A stretch of 64,000 nucleotides of DNA, taken from positions 32,843-96,842 of the forward strand of contig CANTFL010000386.1 in the NCBI GenBank assembly GCA_947650285.1. Direction: 5' to 3'. Below the pieces are notes generated by a model, which was given only the letters and a program-made list of their open reading frames with translations, made no database searches and was not told where the DNA came from. Source of the DNA: Hyaloperonospora brassicae (lineage: Eukaryota > Oomycota > Peronosporomycetes > Peronosporales > Peronosporaceae). Shown piece after piece: positions 44,451 to 54,104 of this stretch. How positions within the stretch are numbered: position 1 is the stretch's first letter; each line of letters starts with the position of its first letter. The position numbers and the translations under genes are program-made.

Positions 44451-45581
44451 TGGTCCGTCTCGCTGTTGCGGCTTCGCAACAGCGCTGGACCCACGCCCAT
44501 TGCCCTTTCTGGCAAAAGGTCGTCCATTTCGCTCAATACTGTTTGGTACTGGGCGTGGAGCACTACACTCGTGTGCGTAGTGCCCTAACTTCTGACAGCG
44601 ATTGCACCTCTGCAATCGCTTGTTGTTCGTAGAGCGAGGTCTCTCGCTCTCAACATAACAGAGGTCCATTGGTTCTGGACCTCCGATCTCTTGTCGTCTC
44701 GGTGGACGGTAAGAGTTTGAGCTAGCATGAGCCTGTCTCATGCTAAAGTCTTCCTGTTCCGCGGCTGATATCGCTTCTTCAAGCGTATTTAGCTCAAGGC
44801 GGAACAGGTGGCTCCTGAAGGGCCCTTCTGCGAGCCCTTGCATGAACACCGTAACCAACGTGTGTTCATGTACTGGGTTGGCAGTTATACTACTCGCAAG
44901 GAGTCGTATATGTTGTGCGTAAGCGTGCACATCACGCTTACCCTGCTTGAGTTTCAGGAGCTCTGAGCGAGCCCTGAACTCAGCACGTGGCGGCTCAAAC
45001 GTTTGTCTGAGCCGGGGCTTGAAGTCATCTAGCGACCTAGCCACATTTGGGTTGCTACTCTCGAGTCCCAGGGACCAAGTTTTGGCACGCCCTGCCAAGT
45101 GGGTCTGAGCAAATGTGAGTTTCATTTGCTCATCTTCGACGCGACGAGCCCTTAGGGCTCTGTCAAGTTCGACAAACCATAGTAACAGGGAGTCCTCCGG
45201 GACTCCACTGTACTTGGAGATGTCGACTTTCATGACTTCGGGACGACGCGCATGCGCCGTCCCGCCCACAGCAGCATGGAATTGCTGCTGTCTCAACAGC
45301 TCCGTCTGTTGAGCACCGAGTTCTCTCAACTGCTCGGCCTGTTGAGAGCCTTGCTGGTGAAGCAAGGCTACTTTCTCCCTCTCGAGAGCAAGTTCATTCT
45401 GAATGAACTTGGCGATAGCGGCATGTTGTTGGTCTGTGTCTAGAGACTCCAACATGGTGCTGACGACGAGTTCGCCTACGGTAGAACTCATTCGTTCTAC
45501 CGCACCCCATTCGATGTCACTCAAATGGGTAAACCCTTCACGCGTGGCGTGAAAGGTGTCTTCTTCATCCAACATGTTCAT
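44427..45581 (-). CDS. Family-A Gag
   Basis: 384 aa, ATG at 45581. A coiled-coil N-terminal segment (LALEREKVALLHQQGSQQAE) precedes a capsid with the Ty3/Gypsy retrotransposon-gag pattern (LLLWFVELDRALRARRV, FAQTHLAGRAKTWSLGLE, FKPRLRQTFEPPRAEFRARS, YAQHIRLLASSI, FMQGLAEGPFRSHLF). One zinc knuckle CNRCQKLGHYAHEC (CX2CX4HX4C), about residues 326-339, is followed by a basic tail. The start codon lies in a 10-bp inverted repeat (45568-45589). The gag stop TAG (44427-44429) lies in the stem that follows a slippery heptamer. Gag packages the element RNA into cytoplasmic particles. Confidence 0.93.
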   Translation of the reverse strand: MNMLDEEDTFHATREGFTHLSDIEWGAVERMSSTVGELVVSTMLESLDTDQQHAAIAKFIQNELALEREKVALLHQQGSQQAEQLRELGAQQTELLRQQQFHAAVGGTAHARRPEVMKVDISKYSGVPEDSLLLWFVELDRALRARRVEDEQMKLTFAQTHLAGRAKTWSLGLESSNPNVARSLDDFKPRLRQTFEPPRAEFRARSELLKLKQGKRDVHAYAQHIRLLASSITANPVHEHTLVTVFMQGLAEGPFRSHLFRLELNTLEEAISAAEQEDFSMRQAHASSNSYRPPRRQEIGGPEPMDLCYVESERPRSTNNKRLQRCNRCQKLGHYAHECSAPRPVPNSIERNGRPFARKGNGRGSSAVAKPQQRDGPSKNGRGQ

Positions 45582-45605
45582 GTTGGATGATGTGGTCCTT
45601 GGAAG

Positions 45606-45623
45606 GACTACAAAGTGCTACCA
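45606..45623 (-). other. Primer binding site of the family-A element
   Basis: Two bases inside the 5' LTR the minus strand reads TGGTAGCACTTTGTAG. The first eight bases match the complement of an initiator-methionine tRNA 3' end (TGCTACCA); beyond that the match to animal tRNA-iMet fails, and the oomycete tRNA would have to be checked. Confidence 0.6.
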
Positions 45624-45625
45624 GG

Positions 45626-46017
45626 TGTAACGGGGCACACCCTTGCGTAACTTAACGCAAGGGTTTTGAGTGCCCCGACAGACGTACACGTGGCAAGCGA
45701 GGAAGCGTAGGTAGGGTAAAAGTAGAACTGTTATTTTAATATAATTAAGTCTTTAAACTACTGTCTCTTCGTTTGACTTAATTCAATTATACTAATATAA
45801 CTGCATGTATGGTGACGTCTCGTCACCACTCATTGCGCGCGTCTTGCGGCGATTGGTGGGTTGATATCATCACGATATCAACCAATGAACAGACCCTTTG
45901 GTCGACCCTTTAATATCACCACTTTGGTGATATTGTTTTAAAGAATATCCATCTTTATATTCTTTATTGTCACTTTCCTTAAAGTGACAATTTCATGTAA
46001 CGGGCTGCCCCGTTACA
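45626..46017 (-). repeat. 5' LTR of the family-A element
   Basis: 392 bp, near-identical to 38033-38423. The differences are an A/T substitution and one extra T in the A/T-rich segment near 45,735-45,745. It should hold the element promoter. Confidence 0.95.
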
Positions 46018-46155
46018 CTTATACAGAGATACCGATCTCTGTTTACTAGTTTGCGCTTCCTCACGCCGCGTTTACGTGGCGTCAGGAGTACGCACTCTTG
46101 TGTTCCATTAACACATGGTCTTAATCGTCATCTGGTAAGAGCGTGCTCCGTTACA
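46018..46155 (+). mobile_element. Old family-A LTR, right part
   Basis: It resumes with CTTAT (target duplication) and runs to GCTCCGTTACA, the LTR 3' end. Joined with 37842-38032 it gives a 5'-truncated LTR in plus orientation. Confidence 0.75.
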
Positions 46156-48377
46156 AATAGTGACTATGATGCAATGTGTCTACTGAAGGATACAAGTATG
46201 CTGTGACCCACTTTGGCGCACTTCTGAAAACTAACGGAATTCCGGGTAATTGTACGGGCACATAACAAGCCACATATGATGACCACAGTGTAGGCAGGTG
46301 CCTCGAAACCTCACGTACACTCTTTATGCATAGGAAGACTGGTCTTGTGCACGACACACTTGGGCTAAGATAAATTAGACCAAATTTTAACCTACAGTTG
46401 AAACTTTTGTAATATATAACATCGCTTTCTCATTTTAACGATATCAAACAACAAATTTTCAATATAGCTTACCTGATCGACTACCCATTGCTCACCTGTA
46501 GCATCGATTCGTGGTTTTTTCGGATAATTTAACAGACTACGTCAACCATGCGTGAAGCAGTTGCAGCACCGAGTTTACTCGACAGTGCTATCTCTTCAAT
46601 ATTTACCCAGCAAGGATATATTGTATAATATTTTTATAAATATAGTATACTCAATGATCCATTTTGGTGTGTCAATATCATGGCTAACCCCGCTACACCA
46701 CTTCGAAAGTGAATAGCGATGATTTTGATCAGTGTAAGGCCAGGCCATCGACCTATGGTCGTTTATTTTATCCATATCAACCTTCTGGTACCAATATCGC
46801 TATTGCGAGGGATGTGTCGCCACACAACTTAAAAGTTGTGTGTTAGCTCTGACTAGAACGCGGCGTGTGCCGAGCGTACAAAGAGACACATTCTAAATGT
46901 CTCGTAAGGCCGACATATGTCCTACTACATTTCAAAACATGCTTGTACTTGAATGCAATAGAGACTGCAAACAGTGTCGAAAGCTCAACGAAGTTCGCGT
47001 GGATGAGCTCGCACAAGAACAAAGATGAGAGAGGGATATGCTGAGCAAAAAGATTGAAGATACTCGTAATTGTCTCAAAGAGTGACTGTAATAATAAAGC
47101 TTGTAAGAAACACCGTTGTTGTGCGTGTACATATAAATGACTACTGGCAACATCAATAAGTGGATCCTCGCATAAATTTGTTAGCATGATCAAAGGATCT
47201 GTCGGTTCAACGATGTTCAGGAGGCGAATTCCATATCGTGTATGTCCACCGCGTTTACCGACTTGACATTGACCAAGATGTGACGAATCGATAACTAATG
47301 CAGGAGAACAGGCTAAAAGACGGCGCGTTCGAACATAATAGAGAGAAAATGAGCAAAGTCTGTGTATTGTAACGTAAGTGGACGGAACGTGATCGACTTG
47401 AAGCTGCAAAGGTGAAATATGAGTCTTCCGTGTTGGGGTGAATGATTGCCGCGGCTTTTTTGTTGTAGCAGGCTAGACACATCGTCTAGGCACACCGATC
47501 TTTGATGATCAATGTACATGTTGTACGACGCATACATACAGGTAGCTTGCTATGGAATTGTCAGTACATTTTGAGAAAACAAGTCGCCAATGGTTGAAAG
47601 GCTTGATTTTTTATGACGAACGAGTAACGTGGTGCGACCATCGACACTGATCATCCTACTTTCTGTCAAGCATTGTGTCCTTCATCGTATGATGCTAGAT
47701 TCTATTCTGCACGGACTTAGCGCCAATGACTTAAGTCTGCATCGGTAGAGGTACCATATTGACGAGAATGACAACGCAAAATTCAATGACGTCACTGATG
47801 GAGCAGTGTTAGAAGTCAGCGACGTTTCCGGTGCAGCGACAAAGTTCCAGCAGACTCGTTATTATTTCATGCGGCAACAAGCAGACACAACAGCAAGTGC
47901 GATCGACGACAAGCATTTGGTGATGAACAGCAGAAAGTCAGCAAACTCTTTTACCGCTGAGCGCGTACGGTGACCGCCAATCTCTTACTTTTGTGTACAT
48001 TTTTTGCTTACGGATCGAGAAGTCGTCATGCATGTGAATGTTGCATTATTAACGCTTTTGAGCCAAGCATGTGCGTACGTGCGTGCGTGACTTATTACAG
48101 ACAATAAGTAGCTGCCGAAAAGTTTGACTTGCACCGTAGCCACACTCACATACCGTTTACACATCAAGCTCGCATTTACGATTTTACCTTCATCTCTTGC
48201 CGATGTACGACTCCGCTATCATCTGCCATCATCTCCAACAATGCTCCAGTTGTATCGTACCTACATAGTGCATCTCTATGCCTTTGTCCAGCGTGCATGC
48301 TGTCGTCCCCTGCGGCCACATTCGTTGAAAAAAATGTCCGCGGTGGACGCAGTCCATACACGATTGATCTAAGTCGC
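46156..48377. other. No recognisable gene
   Basis: The longest frame (46843-47409, -, 188 aa) is Leu/Ser/His-rich without a recognisable domain. A/T-rich sequence lies at 46,370-46,680. A coding-like trace at 47,700-47,950 has stops. Confidence 0.4.
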
Positions 48378-49983
48378 CTAAAAGGCGACGCGTATCACGT
48401 TATTCTCCTTCCCGTCAGCGGTGTTGCCTCCAAATACGTACATTGCGCCATTGCAAACCACTGCTCGGTGCCATGCACGCGGAGTCAACGGGGGATCACA
48501 CTTGACCGGTTTCCAAATCGGAGTGTCTTCGTCTAAAGACGACAAAATCATGCGTCAGTCGAGTCATTACGTATCAATTGCTGCAAACGTAGTACCTGCT
48601 CCAACGTCCAGCACATACGCGTCGCCTTTCAAGCACCCGGTATTACCTCCGTAGACAATCAATTGCGAGCCAATACTGGCACTCGAATGCGTGTAGCGCG
48701 ATGCAGGGCCACGCCCTTGAGTCTCTACTTTGCACCACACACAATCGATGTGCTCACTCGAAGCATCTTCTGCACCAGAAATACCGCATTGGCTTCAATA
48801 CTCGCATACGCTTCCTGACAAACACGCACCGATCTCGAATGAAAAAAGCTGGCCACGACGACACTTGCCGTCGTATCCACCAAATATGTACATGCGATCG
48901 TTGATGACGCATACTGAGTGCGTCGACGACGATCCCGGAATCTCTCCGCGAGGTTGAAGTTCTACCCATGTTGGAACCTCGGTGTCTGTCACATGCAAGC
49001 TAACGATTAGGCCTCATCTTACAATCGATACAACAAGAGTACGAACCGAAGCGAAGCGCAAACGTATCACTCAGTCGTCGAGGGTGGCCGTAGCCTCCGT
49101 ACAATATTGCCATCCCCTGCAACACTGTCAATGAATACCAATACCGCATTGACGGAGGCGTTCCAGCCACTTCAATTTTTTCCCACTTCCACTCACTACA
49201 CTCTAATTCGCAACACACGCACAAGGTGATTGTCAATCGGATATACTAAACTGCTCAATGCAAAACTTGCGAGGTGAACGTACTGAGGTGAAGTCGGTGA
49301 AGTTCCGTCAGAAAATTACCATCAGTGGTGCCACCAATCGCATACAAATTGTCGTCAATGACGAAAATCTGGAGGAGATGGCCTGATGGTGGCGATACAC
49401 CGCCAACCGGCGGTCGAATCCATTGAGGCAAAGGTTTTGCGGCAAGATCTAACGTGTATAGGTCATTTAGCCGTAACTCGCCTACGATGCCGCCTACAAC
49501 AATCATAACGTTTCCATACATTGCGAGCCCACAATCGTATCGTGGATCCGGTGGAGAGCCCTCTGAACGCACTACTTGCCACTCCATTCGAGTAGCACCG
49601 AGCTCCCCGCGCTTCAACTTACGCGCTTTAGTCTTCTTGCTGCATGCACAAATGCTAGCCGGTAATGACTTTTTCGGCACTGATATAGTAGGCGTCTCCT
49701 CAACCGTCGGCGGTTGTCCATACGAATCAAAGCTCCTTTTTCGTAGCGATGTTCGTGGATGGCGCGAAGGTTCCACAGTGACGTTTTCATCCAGAGAGAC
49801 GAATTCTGCTACCAATGACGAAGGCTGCTCACTGTCCGACGAAACCAGATCATCAAGATCGATAACGTCATCCAAATCACTCAGACTGTCGAACAAGAAC
49901 GGTGCTGCACTGGTATTTGGCACGAGATCCTCGTACCCTTTGTTTGCCTCGTAGCCCGCAAACACGGCCGTGTCAGCATACAT
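48378..49983 (-). CDS. Kelch-repeat protein, five exons
   Basis: The model is complement(join(48378..48532, 48596..48769, 48830..48985, 49047..49200, 49267..49983)), 451 aa; introns are 60-66 bp, all GT-AG, with closing phases. The start is ATG 49983; the frame extends upstream only through a TTG. The N-terminal 110 residues are acidic and Ser-rich (FDSLSDLDDVIDLDDLVSSD) with a basic patch. Then come kelch blades: PDPRYDCGLAMYGNVMIVVGG, PPSGHLLQIFVIDDNLYAIGG, PPSMRYWYSLTVLQGMAILYGG, SSTHSVCVINDRMYIFGG, RYTHSSASIGSQLIVYGG and PRAWHRAVVCNGAMYVFGG. Six blades suggest a complete propeller. No BTB or F-box is visible, so the partner is unknown. It lies in tandem with the RING gene upstream. Confidence 0.85.
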
Positions 49984-50042
49984 GCTGTGCTTGTTCCTAC
50001 TGACATGCACATGGTCCGATTGACCAACAGCTCTTTGTAATA

Positions 50043-50056
50043 CTGACAAATGAGCC
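50043..50056 (-). promoter_or_regulatory. Oomycete initiator-like element of the kelch gene
   Basis: The minus strand reads GCTCATTTGTCAGT, close to GCTCATTYYNCAW, about 60 bp upstream of the kelch ATG and downstream of the RING stop. This supports the 49983 start over the upstream TTG. Confidence 0.55.
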
Positions 50057-50141
50057 GACGTCGAGATCTACATCACAAGACATCAAAAATCGCTCAGAAG
50101 TGCACCAAACCACGAACATACACTTTCAACGACCCAAGAGA

Positions 50142-50600
50142 TCAATGTACCGGCACATGACCAGCTCGCTCTGCACGAACACATGGCATTCCCATCGTTT
50201 GTTCTGGCGCAGCAAGTAGCGCCGTCTCACGGATCTCGAGCATCTGCTGTGCTTGACACAGCGTACAAGCGCCCACTATAGAGAGGGACTGCTGGAGGCA
50301 GGAGAAGCACAAGACGTGTCCGCAGTCCTGTTGGGCCGGCAAGTGCGTCACGCAGAGGCAAAGTGGACACATAAAGCCCAGCGACCTCTGCGGATACGAG
50401 CTGTACACTGTTTCTGGTCCACCCCAAGGGTCGCTGTCCGGCAGAAAGTGTCTCGTGCTGAGAAATTCGTTCCCTTCTGCAGCCTTTTCTTCGTCTTCGT
50501 CGCACATGCGCGGACCGTCGCTTCCGCCAATGGCTCTCCCAAGCTCCTCCGCTGCGTCGTGAACCTCCTCGTCAACGTCTCTGCGCGGCAAGTGCCGCAT
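50142..50600 (-). CDS. Small RING-finger protein, probable E3 ubiquitin ligase
   Basis: 152 aa from ATG 50600 (MRHLPRRDVDEEV); the open frame continues upstream without another ATG. An acidic middle (MCDEDEEKAAEGN) precedes a C3HC4-type RING: CPLC, then CGHVLCFSC, then CTLC. RING proteins recruit E2 enzymes to ubiquitinate targets; the target here is unknown. A CCAAT box (AGCCAATCGG on the minus strand, 50693-50684) lies about 85 bp upstream of the chosen ATG, which supports it. The stop is about 90 bp before the kelch promoter element. Confidence 0.7.
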   Translation of the reverse strand: MRHLPRRDVDEEVHDAAEELGRAIGGSDGPRMCDEDEEKAAEGNEFLSTRHFLPDSDPWGGPETVYSSYPQRSLGFMCPLCLCVTHLPAQQDCGHVLCFSCLQQSLSIVGACTLCQAQQMLEIRETALLAAPEQTMGMPCVRAERAGHVPVH

Positions 50601-50683
50601 ATCGAGCCCAGCGTCAAGCGTCCAGCCCCGCGAGCCGTTCGGCTCTTTGTGCCTTCCAAAGTCGCTTGCACGCACGACGACCG

Positions 50684-50693
50684 CCGATTGGCT
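50684..50693 (-). promoter_or_regulatory. CCAAT box upstream of the RING gene
   Basis: AGCCAATCGG on the minus strand, 84 bp before the RING start codon. Single-motif evidence only. Confidence 0.4.
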
Positions 50694-51449
50694 AAAAAGA
50701 CGCAACGAGGCGCACACACGTGCACCGAACAGGCAGTTTGCGAGCACATAACACGGTACTTTCTCTGACTGCCAAACAGCTGGGGTCGGTCGCACGCACC
50801 GTTATGGCTACACCCGTCAGTTCCGATAGAAGACACGAAAGGATTTGTCCGTCGGCTATCTGCTGATACAGTGTCGCTGACACTGTCCATTTGAGCTGAC
50901 AAAAAGACAATGACAACGTGTGAATACGAAGAGCAGTTCATTTACATTGCGGCAAAAAAATAATTGGGTATGACGGCGCGTACTGCGTGTCAAGAGAACG
51001 ATTGCACCTCACTGATGCACTTGGCCAACAGGTTTTTACAATGTCAAACGTTTCTTTTGGGAAAGCAACAGGTAGGTAGGCTCCTTTGAACAGAATGAGT
51101 CTCGTTGACTAGTTGCCTGCACATTGGCCCCGTTTGCAATGGCGACTGATGCACCTCACGTTCACGAAGAGTCTTCGTCGACAATAGTGAGCTCATTTGC
51201 CAGGTCATCACAGTCGTCTCCGATCGGGCAGCTGACGTCGTCATCAGGCATGTGGTACAGACACTTACTGATGAGGAACTCTTGGCGATACTTCTGCACT
51301 ATCACATCCTCCGGAACGTCGGTGATGCAGATCTCGAGAAAGTACTTGAACAGGAACATGCCGTTGATGAAGATTGTAAACATCCACACGCGGGTAGGCA
51401 TTTCCAGATGATTGTAGAAGTCGCCTGTGAAAATGATAACTGCACCATT

Positions 51450-51840
51450 TGTAACGGGGCAGCCCGTTACATGGAATTGTCATTTTAAAGAAACAATGAC
51501 AATAAAGAATATTAAGTGAATATTCTTTGAACAATATCACCGATAATGGTAATATTGGTGAAGCGACCAAAGGGTCTGCTCATTGGTTGATATCTTGATG
51601 ATATCAACCCACCAATAGCCGTAAGACGCGCGCAATGATTGGTGACGAGACGTCACCATACACCCAGTTAGATTAGTATAATTAAGTTAAGTCAAACAGA
51701 TAGACAGTGGATAAAGACTTAATTATATTAATATAAGAGTTTTACTTTTCCCTTATCTACGCTTCCTCGTTTGCCTCGTGTACGTCTGTCGGGCACCCAA
51801 GCCCTTGCGTTAAGTTCACGCAAGGGTGTGCCCCGTTACA
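51450..51840 (+). mobile_element. Family-A solo LTR in the anoctamin gene
   Basis: 391 bp, TGTAACGGGG...CCCCGTTACA, target duplication CCATT (51445-51449 and 51841-51845). Orientation is opposite to the full-length element and to the second solo LTR. Confidence 0.92.
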
Positions 51841-52967
51841 CCATTGGTACACACGGAGATCGCTGCAAACGCTTGCAGCACCTGGTACCATTATCCCATA
51901 CTGCGCACGTTACGCGGGCGTGGACGACGCGACTCGAAAATGAGACGGTATGCGTCCAAGCGGATCTCGAAGTAGTTGTTCACGTAGGACAGCATAGGCG
52001 CAAATGAAAAAGCCACGACAAATTTTTTCGTAAAGCCAAACTGGAGCGCCATCTCCGTGTAGTCGTCAAAGGTACCGTGCCAGTCGTACTGCGCCATAAA
52101 GATTTCTCGTTCAGCGTCGGACTGCTTGTAGTAATTCAAGTGACCCAGTAACTGGTACCTGCTGAAGTACACAAATAGGCGAGGAACAGCCACTTCGGCA
52201 ATGTTTCCCACAAACAGTCGCGAGCAAAACACGATCGCGAGCATGTACTCGAGATCGTGCATGCAGCTCACATCGCAATCTTCGAATCCTTCTTTCAGGA
52301 ACCCCACGTAAATCAGACCCGCGTAGTTGTTTAAGAATTGAAAGATGACAGTCTTGATAATGAGACTGTTCTCGTACTCCATATCCGTGCGGTGGTTTTC
52401 CTGATCCACAAGCACAATCGAAACGTAGTTGTAGATTTTTGTCATGAGGGTGATCTGGACAACGTTGGCGAGCGACGACACGTTTGAGCCGTACTTGTAA
52501 TTATCCAGCACGAGCTTGTCCGAGTCGTCGCCCTTGGTCAGGTCGTTGGATAGCATGAAAATCGAGGACACGATGACAAACACGACCAGGATGAGGAAAG
52601 AGATGACCACCCAACTGTAGGCCACTCGCTTGAGCTTCTCACGAGGGGGAAAGTTTCGCGTGGGCATACCATTGATAAACGAGGGGATGCGCTCGCCGTA
52701 GAACTGCGGGCGAAGATTCACCGTCTCTGAAAAGTGTGCTGTGCCCCAGCGTAGCGTCTCTCGCGAGCTAAGCCGCTTCCAGTTCTCGAGGTAGATGGTC
52801 ATCCAGATTGTCATGAACGCTCCAAAAAGCGGCGAGATGTAGGCAAACACGGTGGTGCAGTTGTCATGTGGGATGCAGTAGCTCACGGTAACCGTGAGAA
52901 TTCCGATCAGAATCGGATACAGGAGCCACTTGGTGTAGTGTCCGACGTAGAGAAAGTAGAGCGCGAC

Positions 52968-53405
52968 TGTAACGGGGCACTGTTTATTACGTACTGATTG
53001 ACCAGTACGAAGTATACTTCCACTGACGAATGTGGTCGATAGTGCCCTGCTAGGTGTTAAACGAACACAGGGGAAGGAAAGGAGACTAAGTAGTCATACT
53101 AGTCTCCGGTAAAAGCAAAACTGTATGAATATAATTAAGTCCTATAACTCTTTGAATCTCTGTTGTCCTGACTTAATTATATCAATATAACTAAATGTAT
53201 GTTGACGTCTACTCACCACCCATTGCGCGCGTCTAGCAGCGATTGGTGGGTTGATATCATCACGATATGAACCAATGAGTAGACCCTTCGGTCATCTTAA
53301 CAATTCACCACGTCTGTGATATTGTAAAAAGAATATTCAACGTAATATTATTTAAAGCCATTTTAGCCTTAATGACAATATCATGTAACGCGCTACCCCG
53401 TTACA
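52968..53405 (-). mobile_element. Second family-A solo LTR in the anoctamin gene
   Basis: 438 bp with a diverged, longer 5' portion; it starts TGTAACGGGG and ends ACCCCGTTACA, with target duplication GCGAC (52963-52967 and 53406-53410). It is a different subfamily from the 391-bp copies. Confidence 0.92.
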
Positions 53406-53612
53406 GCGACCTTGACGCCAACGTACTGGCAGATACGGTCAAACGGTTGGTTCATCGGCGACGTGCTCCACACGATCCAGCGCTCCTTCAGGTTCATCTT
53501 CTCTTGATCTTCGTGCAACGGGTACGTCTCGACAATGATCTGCTCGTAGATGAGCCGGTCAATGTCCTGTCCCGTCCCTGTCTGGTGGTTGGTGATAATG
53601 TGCTCAATGAGG

Positions 53613-54104
53613 ACTCCCGTTGAACAGAGAGTGACCCACCTCTCTGCAAGCTTTGTCACTGTATTGTTTGGCCGGGCGGAAAATCAGTTCTCACCCCCTC
53701 TCCCCAACTGCGATAGGACGCAGTACACCTTGCTATTAAGATTCAAGATCGCAAGACAGCTCAAGCGGTCAGAAGGCTCGCGAATAAAGCATCACTCTTG
53801 TAAAAAAGCAACTCTGGAAGAGCGACCAAGTATGCACGCGATCGAGTGAAGAGTTTCCACTCGATCCACCCTGCGTGCGACCGGGTGTAGAATTTCCACC
53901 CGACCAACACCTATCCCCGAAACGGTCAAGTTCAGCTTCAGCTCAAGCGCACCAAAAAGCAATCAACTCGCCCCACCGACGGGTACACAAAGTGAGCAAG
54001 AAAACGCAGAGGACGGGATAGGGGTACCTCCTCCATTTGTCGGTCGTCCAGGCGCCAGTAGAGAGTCGGAATCACAAGGAAGTTGTGATCACCACTTCGC
54101 CACA
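53613..54104 (+). mobile_element. Inverted family-B LTR fragment
   Basis: The reverse complement of the inner half of the family-B LTR, including the ATCGAGTG/CACTCGAT and CGGGTG/CACCCG blocks. It joins a family-B gag fragment at 54,105 in opposite orientation, so it is a separate insertion or a rearrangement. Confidence 0.8.

Larger units (their letters stand above)
38033..46017 (-). mobile_element. Young family-A Ty3/Gypsy retrotransposon (chromovirus type) with hairpin-tiled sequence
   Basis: 7,985 bp, flanked by the target duplication CTTAT (38028-38032 and 46018-46022). The sense strand is minus: 5' LTR 46017-45626, primer binding site, gag, protease, RT, RNase H, integrase, chromodomain, polypurine tract, 3' LTR 38423-38033. 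The LTRs (391 and 392 bp) differ by one substitution and one 1-nt indel by eye, so insertion is recent. An extra 535-aa ORF lies on the opposite strand at the 3' end. The whole element, LTRs included, is packed with short perfect inverted repeats. Reading-frame lesions in pol (in-frame TAA at 43,375-43,377, a frameshift at a G run near 40,750, an in-frame TAG at 40,529-40,531) suggest this copy cannot make full Pol unless these are recoded. Confidence 0.95.
51162..53612 (-). pseudogene. Anoctamin (TMEM16) family gene broken by two solo LTRs
   Basis: Three coding blocks, high to low: 53612-53406 (IVWSTSPMNQPFDRICQYVG), 52967-51841 (multi-pass core with FAYISPLFGAFMTIWMTIYL, FPPREKLKRVAYSWVVISFL, FLNNYAGLIYVGFLKEG, MALQFGFTKKFVVAFSFAP) and 51449-51162 (VIIFTGDFYN, VWMFTIFINGMFLFKYF). 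This order is that of the C-terminal two-thirds of anoctamins, calcium-activated channels or lipid scramblases with ten membrane helices. Block junctions fall exactly at the two LTR target duplications. A TAA at 51,891-51,893 lies just before the WYQVLQAFA helix, and the 5' part is lost at a family-B LTR boundary (53,613). The gene is dead, but the remaining frames are long, so the damage is recent. Confidence 0.88.

Noticed and set aside
46843..47409. 188-aa minus-strand ORF as a gene
   Set aside because: No domain, no promoter motif and composition like the surrounding decayed sequence; not supportable.
49984..50049. Longer kelch N-terminus starting at 50049
   Set aside because: That start is TTG, and the putative initiator element overlaps it; the first ATG is at 49983.
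50601..50795. Longer RING protein N-terminus starting at 50795
   Set aside because: The start would be GTG, and a CCAAT box lies inside the segment; the ATG at 50600 is preferred.
51450..51840. MITE or TIR DNA transposon (TGTAACGGGG...CCCCGTTACA with a 5-bp duplication)
   Set aside because: The same sequence forms both LTRs of the gag-pol element at 38,033-46,017, next to a primer site and polypurine tract, so these are solo LTRs.
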